18,320 bases of DNA from an uncultured Cloacibacillus sp. (GCA_934511335.1 CAKSWL010000009.1:1-18320), one strand, 5' to 3'. Numbered from the stretch's first letter, positions 1-6,636 are shown. Translations and numbers: made by a program. Notes: generated by a model from the letters alone, not told the origin.

Positions 1-465
1 ACTCACAACATGAGTGCAATCCTTGAGAGGCTCAGATATTGAGATAACCTTTCCCTCGGCGACAACCTTTCCCGTCCTGTTGAGGCATTTTACGACCTCT
101 CCCTTATCGGGAAGAGGGAGCAGTTCATGCGGCAGCTTGAGGACGGCGGCCTCATCGGAGTATGTAAGGTCGGCGACGAAGCAGGCCAGTCCAGGGCAGC
201 GCGCCGCACAGAGGCCGCACCCGGTGCACTTCGCGTAGTCTATCTCCGGGGTATCGTTGATGTCGTCGTGCGGTACTATCGCCCCGGAAGGACATATCGT
301 CGCGCAGGGGTTGCATGGAATCCTCTGCGGGCATTCAACTATGACATAGCCGCCGCGTTTTTCCTGCCACGCCCCAGCAGGAGGCAGGATCGCGCCTTCG
401 CAGTGTTCCACCAACACGCCGCTGTTGTAAAGCTTCTCTTTATCATGTATGCAACCGCAAGCCAT
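1..465 (-). CDS. 4Fe-4S ferredoxin-type subunit of an amino-acid dehydrogenase complex (partial, 3' end outside window)
   Basis: The reading frame stays open for 155 codons from an ATG at 465 to the window edge, so the C-terminus is missing. Cysteines suited to two iron-sulfur clusters are visible. A classical C-x2-C-x2-C-x3-CP motif sits at residues 80-91 (KCTGCGLCAARCP). A less regular set, C45, C51, C54 and C58-P, precedes it. Further cysteines lie at 3, 5 and 22. The start was chosen because GGGAGG lies 8 nt upstream, inside the end of the preceding oxidoreductase gene; an in-frame ATG at 480 lacks a comparable site. The gap to that gene's stop is only 2 nt, so the two are translationally coupled. 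The likely role is electron transfer from the flavoprotein subunits to a cellular acceptor. The family is clear as a ferredoxin; the partner complex is inferred from position. Confidence 0.85.
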   Translation of the reverse strand, partial: MACGCIHDKEKLYNSGVLVEHCEGAILPPAGAWQEKRGGYVIVECPQRIPCNPCATICPSGAIVPHDDINDTPEIDYAKCTGCGLCAARCPGLACFVADLTYSDEAAVLKLPHELLPLPDKGEVVKCLNRTGKVVAEGKVISISEPLKDCTHVVS

Positions 466-467
466 CT

Positions 468-1568
468 CTATGCCTCCCATCCGTCTACCATGACCTGAGC
501 GATCCCGCTGAGGATCTTTGTGCCGACTTCGCCGGCGCGGAGATGTTCAAGCCTTGTCCAGTATTCATTGAATTTACGGTCGTCGACGGCATGTCCCAGT
601 GCCTTTGCCGCGCTGAAGCCGGCTATTCTTCCTTCAACCATGGCCGCCGAGGCCTCCTCGATTCCGGAGGCGTCTCCCGCCACCCACAAGTCGGGGTTGC
701 TTGTGCGCATCGTTTTGTCTCTCAAAGGAACGTAGCCGCAAAGCTGTGGGACGTAACGCATCTCGGCGTCGGCCATCCAAAACATTTCCGTCGTAGGGGT
801 AAGCCCTACGGCCATGCAGATGACGTCGCAGTCGATTTTCACCGGTTCGTTTATCGGCTGGAAATTATCGTCGATCTCCGATATTACGGCTCCCGTCACC
901 ATATTGTCTCCTAGCGCTTCCAGAATCGTATGCCTGAGAAGGATCGGGATTCCAAGACGGCGGATTTTTGCTGCGTGGACCCAATAACCTCCGACTTTGG
1001 GCATCGCCTCGATGACAGCCGCAATTTCAACTCCTGCCTGCATAAGCTGATAGCTTACAATGAGCCCGATGTTTCCGGCTCCGACCATGACGACCTTCTT
1101 GCCCGGCACGACTCCGTATAAGTTCATAAGCGTCTGAACGGCGCCGGCTCCGTAGACGCCGGGCAAGTCGTTGTTCGGGAAAAGGAGCAGCCTTTCCTGC
1201 GCTCCCGTAGCCATAATGGTTTTCTTCGCCTTTACCCGGTAATACGACTCTTCGCCCTCCATCGCGGTGTAAAGCCCGTCCTCAGGAAAGAAGCCTGTTA
1301 CCGTTGTATTTGTGCGGATTTCGACATTATCTCCAAGACTCTTTATTTCGTCCATAAGTATGTCGGCGATTTTAAAACCTCTGGTTCCAGCATATTCATC
1401 CTTGCTGCCAAAGAATTTATGCGTCTGTTTGACGAGCTGTCCGCCCGCATGAAGGTCGCTTTCCATGACCAGAACCTTTGCGCCGGCTCCGGCCGCCTCT
1501 GCCGCGGCGCAGAGGCCAGCCGCCCCTCCGCCTATCACAAGCAAATCTGTCTCAACTAAATTATTCAT
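468..1568 (-). CDS. FAD/NAD(P)-dependent oxidoreductase, HcnB / D-hydroxyproline dehydrogenase alpha-like subunit
   Basis: A 366-residue flavoprotein. The N-terminal Rossmann motif VIGGGAAGL (about residues 11-19) binds FAD. A second GxGxxG (VMVGAGNIGL, middle of the chain) is the NAD(P)-type nucleotide fold. The C-terminal WVAGDASGIEEASAA is the usual FAD-closing motif. In the HcnB/opine-oxidase family this subunit works with a small 2Fe-2S protein and a DadA-like oxidase to oxidise amino acids such as glycine, sarcosine or (hydroxy)proline. The substrate cannot be read from the sequence. HcnB-type proteins are usually near 460-470 residues with a C-terminal BFD-like 2Fe-2S part; this one stops short of it and a separate ferredoxin gene follows. 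A GTG directly upstream (1571) is an alternative start. The gap to the upstream 2Fe-2S gene is about 15 nt. Confidence 0.85.
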   Translation of the reverse strand: MNNLVETDLLVIGGGAAGLCAAAEAAGAGAKVLVMESDLHAGGQLVKQTHKFFGSKDEYAGTRGFKIADILMDEIKSLGDNVEIRTNTTVTGFFPEDGLYTAMEGEESYYRVKAKKTIMATGAQERLLLFPNNDLPGVYGAGAVQTLMNLYGVVPGKKVVMVGAGNIGLIVSYQLMQAGVEIAAVIEAMPKVGGYWVHAAKIRRLGIPILLRHTILEALGDNMVTGAVISEIDDNFQPINEPVKIDCDVICMAVGLTPTTEMFWMADAEMRYVPQLCGYVPLRDKTMRTSNPDLWVAGDASGIEEASAAMVEGRIAGFSAAKALGHAVDDRKFNEYWTRLEHLRAGEVGTKILSGIAQVMVDGWEA

Positions 1569-1583
1569 CACGCGTGCCCCGCC

Positions 1584-1904
1584 TTACTGTACTTCAAGAG
1601 GCACAAGGCCTCTGCCATGCTGCGTCTCGATGTTCATTCCCTCTTTAAGAGGGGTCACACAAGTTCTCACATTTGGGACTCCATCCACGACCATAAAACA
1701 TGAGCTGCATTTACCGATCGCGCAGAAAAAACCGCGAGGCCGCTTCATAGCGGGCGTGATCCTATAAACCTGCACTCCGTTTGCGTGGAGCGCCACCGCT
1801 ATGGGTTCGCCCTCATGCCCTTTGAGCCTTTTTCCGTCAAAGGTAAATACAACCTCTCTGCCGTGCCGGAACTCCAATATAGGGTGCTTCTGAATAAGTT
1901 CCAT
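1584..1904 (-). CDS. HcnA-like (2Fe-2S)-binding subunit, first gene of the dehydrogenase operon
   Basis: A 106-residue protein of the small 2Fe-2S subunit family (HcnA, SoxA N-terminal part, D-hydroxyproline dehydrogenase gamma), close to the family's usual ~100 residues. The cluster ligands are visible as C61, C66, C69 and C82 in the pattern C-x4-C-x2-C-x12-C, followed by the typical TPLKEGM. The N-terminal part has the usual beta-rich GEPIAVALHANG stretch. The ribosome binding site AAGGAGGGGG lies just upstream of the ATG. It is the first gene after a strong sigma-A-like promoter and is followed 12-15 nt later by the flavoprotein. Its job is presumably to pass electrons between flavin subunits; the substrate is unknown. 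Confidence 0.87.
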   Translation of the reverse strand: MELIQKHPILEFRHGREVVFTFDGKRLKGHEGEPIAVALHANGVQVYRITPAMKRPRGFFCAIGKCSSCFMVVDGVPNVRTCVTPLKEGMNIETQHGRGLVPLEVQ

Positions 1905-2020
1905 GCGCTTCCCCCTCCTTAAAGCTTTTATAGGTTATCGTTGCTAAAAACAAAAAATATATAAAAATCATATATACTTATTGTATTCTAAAAAAACAAA
2001 AGCGATTATTTTTCATAAGA

Positions 2021-2040
2021 ATACATAGTATACGATGTAT
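2021..2040. promoter_or_regulatory. Candidate operator: two overlapping ATACN3GTAT palindromes at the dehydrogenase promoter
   Basis: The 20 bp read ATAC-ATA-GTAT and ATAC-GAT-GTAT, sharing the central AT, so the whole stretch is almost its own reverse complement (a single mismatched pair). It covers the end of the -10 element and the expected transcription start of the minus-strand operon, a classical repressor position. A related site lies before the symporter (2859-2890). The core GTATAC resembles centres bound by GntR/FadR-type regulators, but the regulator's identity is a guess. Confidence 0.5.
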
Positions 2041-2068
2041 ATTAGCGGTGTTTGAGACTTTTTGTCAA
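2039..2068 (-). promoter_or_regulatory. Promoter of the dehydrogenase operon
   Basis: Read on the minus strand, TTGACA (2068-2063) and TAATAT (2044-2039) are separated by 18 nt. This is a near-consensus sigma-70/A promoter about 130 nt upstream of the 2Fe-2S gene. The initiation region would fall near 2032, inside the palindromic motif at 2021-2040. Confidence 0.7.
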
Positions 2069-2373
2069 GCGGTGCTGATATAATCCTGATTGCCGGGGCT
2101 GCACCACGCTCCATTTGGCGCCGAATGCTTCAATTCCCTGCGGGGACGCATCTTCCGCTGCCGCGTTGTATATCAGCTCCGGGCCGTGCGGCGGTTTTTC
2201 TGCGAGGGGCGCGTTTTGGCGTACGTCGCCTCATGCGGGCCGCGCGGAGCTGGATGGCGGGCTTTCTGATATGCAGGACCTGCTGCGGCAGAGAAGTTTT
2301 TGAGCCTGTTCACGCAAGCGGTGATTGTGTCATCCGGAGGCATTGGTTCCTTCATTGTCCGTGAGTCACAGTT
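2069..2373. other. GC-rich intergenic segment with no convincing gene
   Basis: About 300 bp of GC-rich DNA lies between the AT-rich promoter of the dehydrogenase operon and the repeat copy. All open frames here are short (at most 100 codons), lack ribosome binding sites and resemble no family I recognise. The longest plus-strand frame begins inside the -35 element of the minus-strand promoter. It may be decayed coding sequence or part of a larger inserted element adjoining the repeat. Confidence 0.5.
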
Positions 2374-2610
2374 AAGGAAACACTGCTCAATTGAAAATCA
2401 GCCGGAATGATAACCAACGTGAGTCCCGTTGATTACGGCCGGAGAGCATAAATCTATGACTTCGTGCGGATCGGCTGGTTTGTCTATCAGATGTGCCGGG
2501 CGCTGAACAGGCAGCTTCAAAGCGTCGCGCATGGCCTATATCGATACGCCTTGCGCGACGGTCGTGGCCGCCTGTGACGCGAATGGCGCATCTGTTCAGC
2601 GGCTGCTTAG
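2374..2610 (+). repeat. Intergenic repeat, copy 1 (MITE-like, ~235 bp)
   Basis: This stretch matches the reverse complement of 6402-6632 at roughly four bases in five by eye, with two blocks near 85-90% (2382-2445 and 2465-2521) and a 5-nt gap at about 2460. It holds a strong hairpin: CGTCGCGCA (2523-2531) pairs with TGCGCGACG (2552-2560), with an inner GGC/GCC and a 12-nt loop containing TATATCGATA. No frame is open in both copies, so it is not a gene. The ends are degenerate inverted repeats, clearer in the other copy. Confidence 0.75.
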
Positions 2611-2705
2611 TTTTTGCCTTCGCGCGTCGACCCTTCGGCTTGCCATTGCCTTTAATATCTTATAAATAAAGTGTAAATATATCCTGTTTTTTTGTGTATG
2701 GTTAA

Positions 2706-2729
2706 AATATTAATATTACATATAGTAAT
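2706..2729. promoter_or_regulatory. AT-rich palindromes upstream of the symporter promoter
   Basis: AATATTAATATT (2706-2717) is a perfect 12-bp palindrome. It overlaps a second inverted repeat, ATTAC-N5-GTAAT (2715-2729). They lie about 60 bp upstream of the symporter's -35 element, where an activator or nucleoid protein could bind. Because the region is very AT-rich, chance is a real alternative. Confidence 0.25.
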
Positions 2730-2788
2730 ATGCTTTAGTTTTTTAGATTAAATTTCTATTTAACAATAGATTTTGAATAATGCAAGGT

Positions 2789-2817
2789 TTGACAAATGCA
2801 ATATGAAACTATATATA
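2789..2817 (+). promoter_or_regulatory. Promoter of the symporter gene
   Basis: TTGACA (2789-2794) and TATATA (2812-2817) are spaced by 17 nt, a near-consensus sigma-A promoter. The transcript would carry an unusually long leader of about 240 nt before the symporter. A weaker alternative, TTGTAT (2885) with TACATA (2909), lies within that leader. Confidence 0.6.
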
Positions 2818-2858
2818 TACACTGGGTTCTAGATAAGTTTTGTGCTAATAAAATCATT

Positions 2859-2890
2859 AGTATACAAAGTATGCATTGGGTACGTTGTAT
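2859..2890. promoter_or_regulatory. Candidate operator in the symporter leader (ATACN3GTAT)
   Basis: AGTATACAAAGTAT (2859-2872) matches 2027-2040 at 12 of 14 positions and contains a perfect ATAC-AAA-GTAT. Exactly 18 bp further on is GTAC-GTT-GTAT (2880-2890), one base from the motif. The upstream site has its two motifs 9 bp apart, so the same 9-bp period is kept. It lies 35-65 bp downstream of the expected start at about 2825. Confidence 0.45.
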
Positions 2891-3003
2891 GATGAAGTGT
2901 GGGGAAATTACATAATCAGAGGTGTGCAAGGAATATATTAAGTGCGCTGTTGTGTGTCGTAGTTTTAAGTCCGCAACAAATTAATGTGGGTATTTTTGTA
3001 TGA

Positions 3004-3019
3004 CACAGCGTTTGCTGTG
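3004..3019 (+). other. Short hairpin in the symporter leader
   Basis: CACAGC (3004-3009) and GCTGTG (3014-3019) form a perfect 6-bp stem with a GTTT loop, about 45 nt upstream of the symporter start and 30 nt upstream of its ribosome binding site. No U-tract follows, so it is not a terminator; it could affect mRNA stability. Confidence 0.35.
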
Positions 3020-3065
3020 CCATATGGAGATATATGCGTCATAAAACACAGGAGGCGATATATTT

Positions 3066-4556
3066 ATGGGAGTATCATCAATCGGGCAGCAGGTAGAGGC
3101 ATTCTTGGAGTTTTTTGCATGGACGGTATTATGGAATAAGTATTTTGCCGTAATGTTTATCGTGTTGGGGCTTTATCTCACAATAGGCATGCGCTTTTTT
3201 CAGTTCCGCCGTTTTGGGGATATTATGCGCAACACGATTGGGACTCTCTTCAGCAAAAAGAAAATTGTGAAGAAAGACGGCGACAAGACTGTTACGGTTT
3301 CGGCTTTCGGCGCTTTTGCCACGGCGCTTGGGAGCACGGTCGGCAACGGCAACATCGCCGGTGTTGCCAGCGCCATCGCGCTGGGCGGACCTGGCGCAAT
3401 ATTTTGGATGTGGCTCTGCGCCTTTGTCGGCATGGCGACCAAGATGAGCGAAATTATTCTTACCCAGACATATAAGCAGGTGGACCCCTCAGGAATTTCT
3501 TTCGGAAGCGCGGCCTACTACATCCAAAAGGGGCTTGTGGAGGAAAGAGGCTGGAAATGGTGCAAAGTCCTTTCTACCATTTTTTCAATCGGTTTGCTCT
3601 GCGCTTTTTATATCACACCTGGGCCCTATGTTGTCGCTGAATCAGTACAGGCGGGATTCAACCTCTCCAGAGTTGGCGCGATCCTCTTTTCATGCGCCTA
3701 TGTAGCTATTCAGCTGATTGTAATTAACGGCGGTATCAAACGCATAGTCAAGTTTGCGGAGAGTATAGTGCCCTTTATGGTCATTGCATACTTCGCGGTG
3801 GCGTTTTTCCTTATCCTAAGAGATATTCCCGCGACGATCGCAGCATTTAAGTCTATCTTCTATTATGCGTTTAACCCCACGGCGGCAATCGGCGGCTTCG
3901 CAGGCGCAAGCGTTATGATGACGCTGCAGATTGGCGTTGCCAGAAGCGTTTACAGCAACGAAGCAGGTTGGGGGAGCTCCCCGATCGTTCACGCTACCGT
4001 TGATGTAGACCACCCCGTGCGCCAGGGGCTTTGGGGCGCGTTTGAGGTGTTCGTCGACACGATAGTGGTCTGCACGATAACGGGGCTGATAGTCGTCATA
4101 ACCGGCGTGTGGGAGACCGGCGAAGGCGGAGCGGGGTCTGTCGGCAAGGCGCTGAGCCAGGCATTTGGCCCCATCGGAGGAATGAGCCTCGCCACATTTA
4201 TCTTCATCTTTGCGATCACGACCTCTACGGGCTGGTACGCTTACCTTGAAGCCCTCGTAGGTTTCCTTGTCCGCGACAAACCCGCGTCCGTGCGCGAAAA
4301 AATTGTTAAATTCATCACGCGTACGGGGCCCTTCTTCGGACTTGGCGCCACAATGTTCTTCTTCTGGAACGGCACAGTTCCAGCGGTTGCCTGGATGGTT
4401 CTTGATATTCAGTCTGCGGTACCGGTCTATGTCAACGTCGTTGCCTTGGCGCTGCTTTCGCCGGTCATCTTCCGAAAGGTCAAGGAGTTCGAAACAAATT
4501 TCCTCGATCCTGAAAAAGCGGCCCGTGCGGCTGCGGCAGTCAGCGAAACGAACTAA
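3066..4556 (+). CDS. Alanine/glycine:cation symporter (AGCS) family protein
   Basis: A 496-residue integral membrane transporter, a normal AGCS length, that brings alanine, glycine or a related amino acid into the cell with Na+ or H+. Family signatures are visible: ALGSTVGNGNIAGVA at about residues 87-101 followed by ALGGPGAIFWMW, and the second-half motif SVYSNEAGWGSSP at about 297-309. Hydrophobic segments recur along the chain, and the C-terminus is a short charged tail. The ATG has a clear site, GGAGG, 10 nt upstream. The gene diverges from the dehydrogenase operon across about 1.1 kb, and both sides carry the same palindromic motif. That suggests the symporter imports the amino acid that the dehydrogenase oxidises; this is inference. 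A terminator follows, so it is probably transcribed alone. Confidence 0.93.
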   Translation: MGVSSIGQQVEAFLEFFAWTVLWNKYFAVMFIVLGLYLTIGMRFFQFRRFGDIMRNTIGTLFSKKKIVKKDGDKTVTVSAFGAFATALGSTVGNGNIAGVASAIALGGPGAIFWMWLCAFVGMATKMSEIILTQTYKQVDPSGISFGSAAYYIQKGLVEERGWKWCKVLSTIFSIGLLCAFYITPGPYVVAESVQAGFNLSRVGAILFSCAYVAIQLIVINGGIKRIVKFAESIVPFMVIAYFAVAFFLILRDIPATIAAFKSIFYYAFNPTAAIGGFAGASVMMTLQIGVARSVYSNEAGWGSSPIVHATVDVDHPVRQGLWGAFEVFVDTIVVCTITGLIVVITGVWETGEGGAGSVGKALSQAFGPIGGMSLATFIFIFAITTSTGWYAYLEALVGFLVRDKPASVREKIVKFITRTGPFFGLGATMFFFWNGTVPAVAWMVLDIQSAVPVYVNVVALALLSPVIFRKVKEFETNFLDPEKAARAAAAVSETN

Positions 4557-4693
4557 AATCCTACGACGCGGCGCCGTGTCGCAAGTTCAAAAGAATTATG
4601 CCGCAAGACGGCTTCGATGGTACGCCGGTACTCTAACGCGGAGCTATGGCAAGATTAAAAAGGGCGGCAAATCTTTGATGAATATAATAAAGC

Positions 4694-4735
4694 GGGACAG
4701 GGGCTTTGATCATACCCCGTCCCTTTTTTGTTTTT
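4694..4735 (+). terminator. Rho-independent terminator of the symporter gene
   Basis: GGGACAGGGG (4694-4703) pairs with CCCCGTCCC (4715-4723) with one bulged A, followed directly by TTTTTTGTTTTT. It lies about 140 nt after the symporter stop; the stretch between holds no recognisable gene. Confidence 0.85.
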
Positions 4736-5217
4736 AATAAAATTAAAACAGGACAATATTAAGAAGAAAAACGCCCCGCCGCCCCCTGGCTGAGCGCTTT
4801 CTGCCGCAAACGGCGCTTGCCGCGTTTCAGGAAAGTCAGATTGGAGGGTTTAAAGTAATAACCAATCATTGATGAATATTTTTGCCTCAGAAGGCAGGAA
4901 TGTAAAGTGCGCAGCTTGCCGTTTGATAAAGAGAATGTATAATTGAATTTACAAAAATGACATTTGCGGCAAAAATATTTATTAATGAGGCGGCAAATAT
5001 GGAGTTAAACAGAGAGATATATATTAAATAGGTTGATCACTCGCAAGCACGATGGATTTGCTAAAGCAATTGCCGGCATTTAATGATGCAAAAATCCTCT
5101 TTGTAGAATACGTTGTTTTATAATCTTTCGATAGAGAAGGGGATCCTGGAAGATCATATCATTAGCATTTGCATTCGATCCCGCAGAGGATCTGATAAAA
5201 ATAGGAGCTATGAAAAA
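4736..5217 (+). other. Non-coding stretch upstream of the phosphatase gene
   Basis: About 480 bp with no recognisable protein. It contains a promoter at 4916-4943, a possible second -10 (TATAAT, 5119-5124) with no good -35, and two tiny frames (24 codons at 4957, 23 codons at 5052) without ribosome binding sites. The first half is GC-rich near 4770-4830 and the rest AT-rich. It may be a long leader, a small RNA or decayed sequence. Confidence 0.5.
4916..4943 (+). promoter_or_regulatory. Promoter upstream of the phosphatase/channel pair
   Basis: TTGCCG (4916-4921) and a perfect TATAAT (4938-4943) are 16 nt apart. A transcript would start near 4950 and run about 270 nt before the phosphatase start. 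Confidence 0.5.
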
Positions 5218-5685
5218 ATGATAAAAATACTATTTGTCTGCCACGGCAATATTTGCCGCAGCCCGATGGCGGAGTTTGTGATGAAGGATATGGCCGCCCG
5301 CCGGGGGCTGGGGGGAGGCCTCCTGATCATGTCCGCGGCGACGAGCAGAGAGGAGATCGGCTGCGATATGCACCCGGCGTCACAGGCCAAGCTGCGCGCC
5401 GAGGGCGTGCCTTTCGAGAGTCGTCAGGCGGTGCGGCTCACGCGCGCGGATTATGAAAAATTTGATTATATCGTCGGGATGGACGGACCGAATATCCGCG
5501 ATATCCTGAGGGTCTGCGGCGGCGATCCTGACGATAAGGTGTGGAAGCTGATGGATTTTACCGATGAGGCGGGCGAGGATGTCGCCGACCCGTGGTATAC
5601 GGGGAACTTTACCCGAGCTTATGACGACATCAAAAAAGGCTGCGGCGCGCTGCTGGAGAAGCTGCGCGCGGAGGGACGGCGGTGA
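5218..5685 (+). CDS. Low-molecular-weight protein tyrosine phosphatase
   Basis: A 155-residue cytoplasmic phosphatase, the usual size for the family. The catalytic P-loop CX5R is at the N-terminus as C8-HGNIC-R14-S15, and the general acid loop D124-P-W-Y is near the C-terminus; both are needed for hydrolysis of phosphotyrosine (or phosphoarginine in some relatives). The ATG at 5218 puts the P-loop at the normal distance from the N-terminus and has AGGAG 10 nt upstream. A longer frame beginning at 5113 would add 35 unrelated residues. The next gene starts 49 nt downstream on the same strand. No tyrosine kinase is visible in the window, so the target is unknown. Confidence 0.92.
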   Translation: MIKILFVCHGNICRSPMAEFVMKDMAARRGLGGGLLIMSAATSREEIGCDMHPASQAKLRAEGVPFESRQAVRLTRADYEKFDYIVGMDGPNIRDILRVCGGDPDDKVWKLMDFTDEAGEDVADPWYTGNFTRAYDDIKKGCGALLEKLRAEGRR

Positions 5686-5734
5686 CCGCCCTCTCGCGCG
5701 CCGTTATGGACTCGTTTTTGGGGGAGAACGGCTG

Positions 5735-6367
5735 ATGTCGCCGATAGCCAATCTCAGCGTGCTGGAGATAGTCGGCGTCGTAAGCTTCGCGCTGCTTGGC
5801 GCGCACACGGCGGTGCAAAGGCGCATGGATCTGTTCGGCGTCACGATCCTCGCCTTTACAGCGGCCTGCGGCGGCGGCGTGCTGCGCGACGTCGTGATGG
5901 ACAGAGGCATCCCGGTATTTTTCTCGAATTACCAGACGATACTTATCGTGATGCTGTCTGTGGCCGCCGTGGTCGTGGCGCCGCAGCTTTTTAAGGTGCA
6001 GTGGCTGCTGGTGGTGCTGGACGCGATCGGCCTATCTTTTTTCGCCGTCGACGCGGGCATCAAGGCGATAGATCTCCATTATAATTTCGTACAGTTTCTT
6101 TTTGCCGCGGTGATCACGGGCATCGGCGGCGGTATCCTGCGCGACCTGCTGGCGCAGCGGGTCCCCGTTATTTTCCGTCACGACATCTACGCGCTGGCGG
6201 CAATTGCCGGCTGTTCTTTTCTCTGGTTCGCGCGGCGGGCGGTAGGCCTCGCCCCCGCGGCCTACGCGGCGCTTTTTATGATTCTCGCCGTGCGCCTGAT
6301 ATCGGTCTATTTCAATATCAATCTGCCCTTGATCAAGATCGGGATGACGAAAAGGGGAGGCCGCTGA
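5735..6367 (+). CDS. TRIC-type cation channel family protein (YicG/UPF0126-like)
   Basis: A 210-residue membrane protein made of two homologous halves, each with a glycine-rich signature: CGGGVLRDVVMDR in the first and GIGGGILRDLLAQR in the second, both followed by P-V-F/I-F. This duplicated pattern and about seven hydrophobic segments are typical of prokaryotic TRIC proteins, trimeric channels for K+ and other monovalent cations in the inner membrane. GGGGGAG lies about 9 nt before the ATG. The frame is open further upstream, but that part overlaps the phosphatase gene and encodes arginine-rich sequence unlike the family. The stop codon lies inside the loop of the hairpin at 6352-6378. The channel's physiological role is uncertain. 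Confidence 0.9.
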   Translation: MSPIANLSVLEIVGVVSFALLGAHTAVQRRMDLFGVTILAFTAACGGGVLRDVVMDRGIPVFFSNYQTILIVMLSVAAVVVAPQLFKVQWLLVVLDAIGLSFFAVDAGIKAIDLHYNFVQFLFAAVITGIGGGILRDLLAQRVPVIFRHDIYALAAIAGCSFLWFARRAVGLAPAAYAALFMILAVRLISVYFNINLPLIKIGMTKRGGR

Positions 6368-6378
6368 GGCCTCCCCTT
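6352..6378. terminator. Perfect hairpin between convergent genes, probable terminator (mainly for the minus strand)
   Basis: AAGGGGAGGCC (6352-6362) and GGCCTCCCCTT (6368-6378) form a perfect 11-bp stem with a 5-nt loop. On the minus strand the stem runs into CCCCTTTTCG, giving a short U-tract, so it can end transcripts of the encapsulin operon after they cross the repeat. On the plus strand the nearest T-run is about 14 nt away, so termination of the channel gene would be weaker. Confidence 0.6.
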
Positions 6379-6401
6379 CAAGTAAGGTTGAATTTTTATT
6401 T

Positions 6402-6632
6402 AGGGAGCTGCTGATCATATGCGCCATTCGCATCACAGCCAGGCCCCGGCCGCCGCGCAAGGCCTATCGATATACGCCCTGCGCGGGGCTTTAAAGCCGC
6501 CCGTTCAGCGCCCAACACATCTGACAGACAAACCAGCCGATCCGCATTATAGTCTTCGGCTCTTCGGCCGTAATCAGCAGGACTTACGTTGGTTATTGTT
6601 CCGGCCGATTTTCAATTGCTCAGCGGCTCCTT
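6402..6632 (-). repeat. Intergenic repeat, copy 2 (MITE-like, ~230 bp, inverted relative to copy 1)
   Basis: The reverse complement aligns along its length with 2374-2610. Its ends are inverted repeats: AGGGAGCTGCTGATC at the left and, reversed, AAGGAGCCGCTGAGC at the right, matching at about 15 of 20 positions. An internal hairpin (6451-6459 with 6480-6488) corresponds to that of copy 1. At one position copy 1 has T-A and copy 2 has C-G, so pairing is kept by a double change. It fills the gap between the convergent channel and encapsulin genes and would be transcribed as the 3' untranslated part of the encapsulin mRNA. Confidence 0.75.
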
Positions 6633-6636
6633 GGCT

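Noticed and set aside
2062..2364. A 100-codon plus-strand frame in the divergent region.
   Set aside because: It starts at TTG inside the -35 of the minus-strand promoter, has no ribosome binding site, and its arginine- and cysteine-rich product resembles no family.
2826..3060. A glycine riboswitch before the glycine/alanine symporter.
   Set aside because: I found none of the conserved glycine-aptamer segments in the leader, and no terminator or anti-terminator pair.
4957..5123. Two tiny frames (24 and 23 codons) upstream of the phosphatase gene.
   Set aside because: Neither has a ribosome binding site, and the first begins within about 8 nt of the expected transcription start.
5113..5217. 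A longer phosphatase starting at 5113.
   Set aside because: The extra 35 residues have no family counterpart and overlap a possible -10 element; the ATG at 5218 has the proper ribosome binding site and P-loop spacing.
6580..6636. In-frame extension after the encapsulin stop reading AEQLKIG, similar to the EncFtn tail DLKIGKL, suggesting readthrough or a lost targeting tag.
   Set aside because: The sequence belongs to the repeat; copy 1, far from any encapsulin gene, has the same CAATTGAAAATC. The resemblance is best explained by chance.
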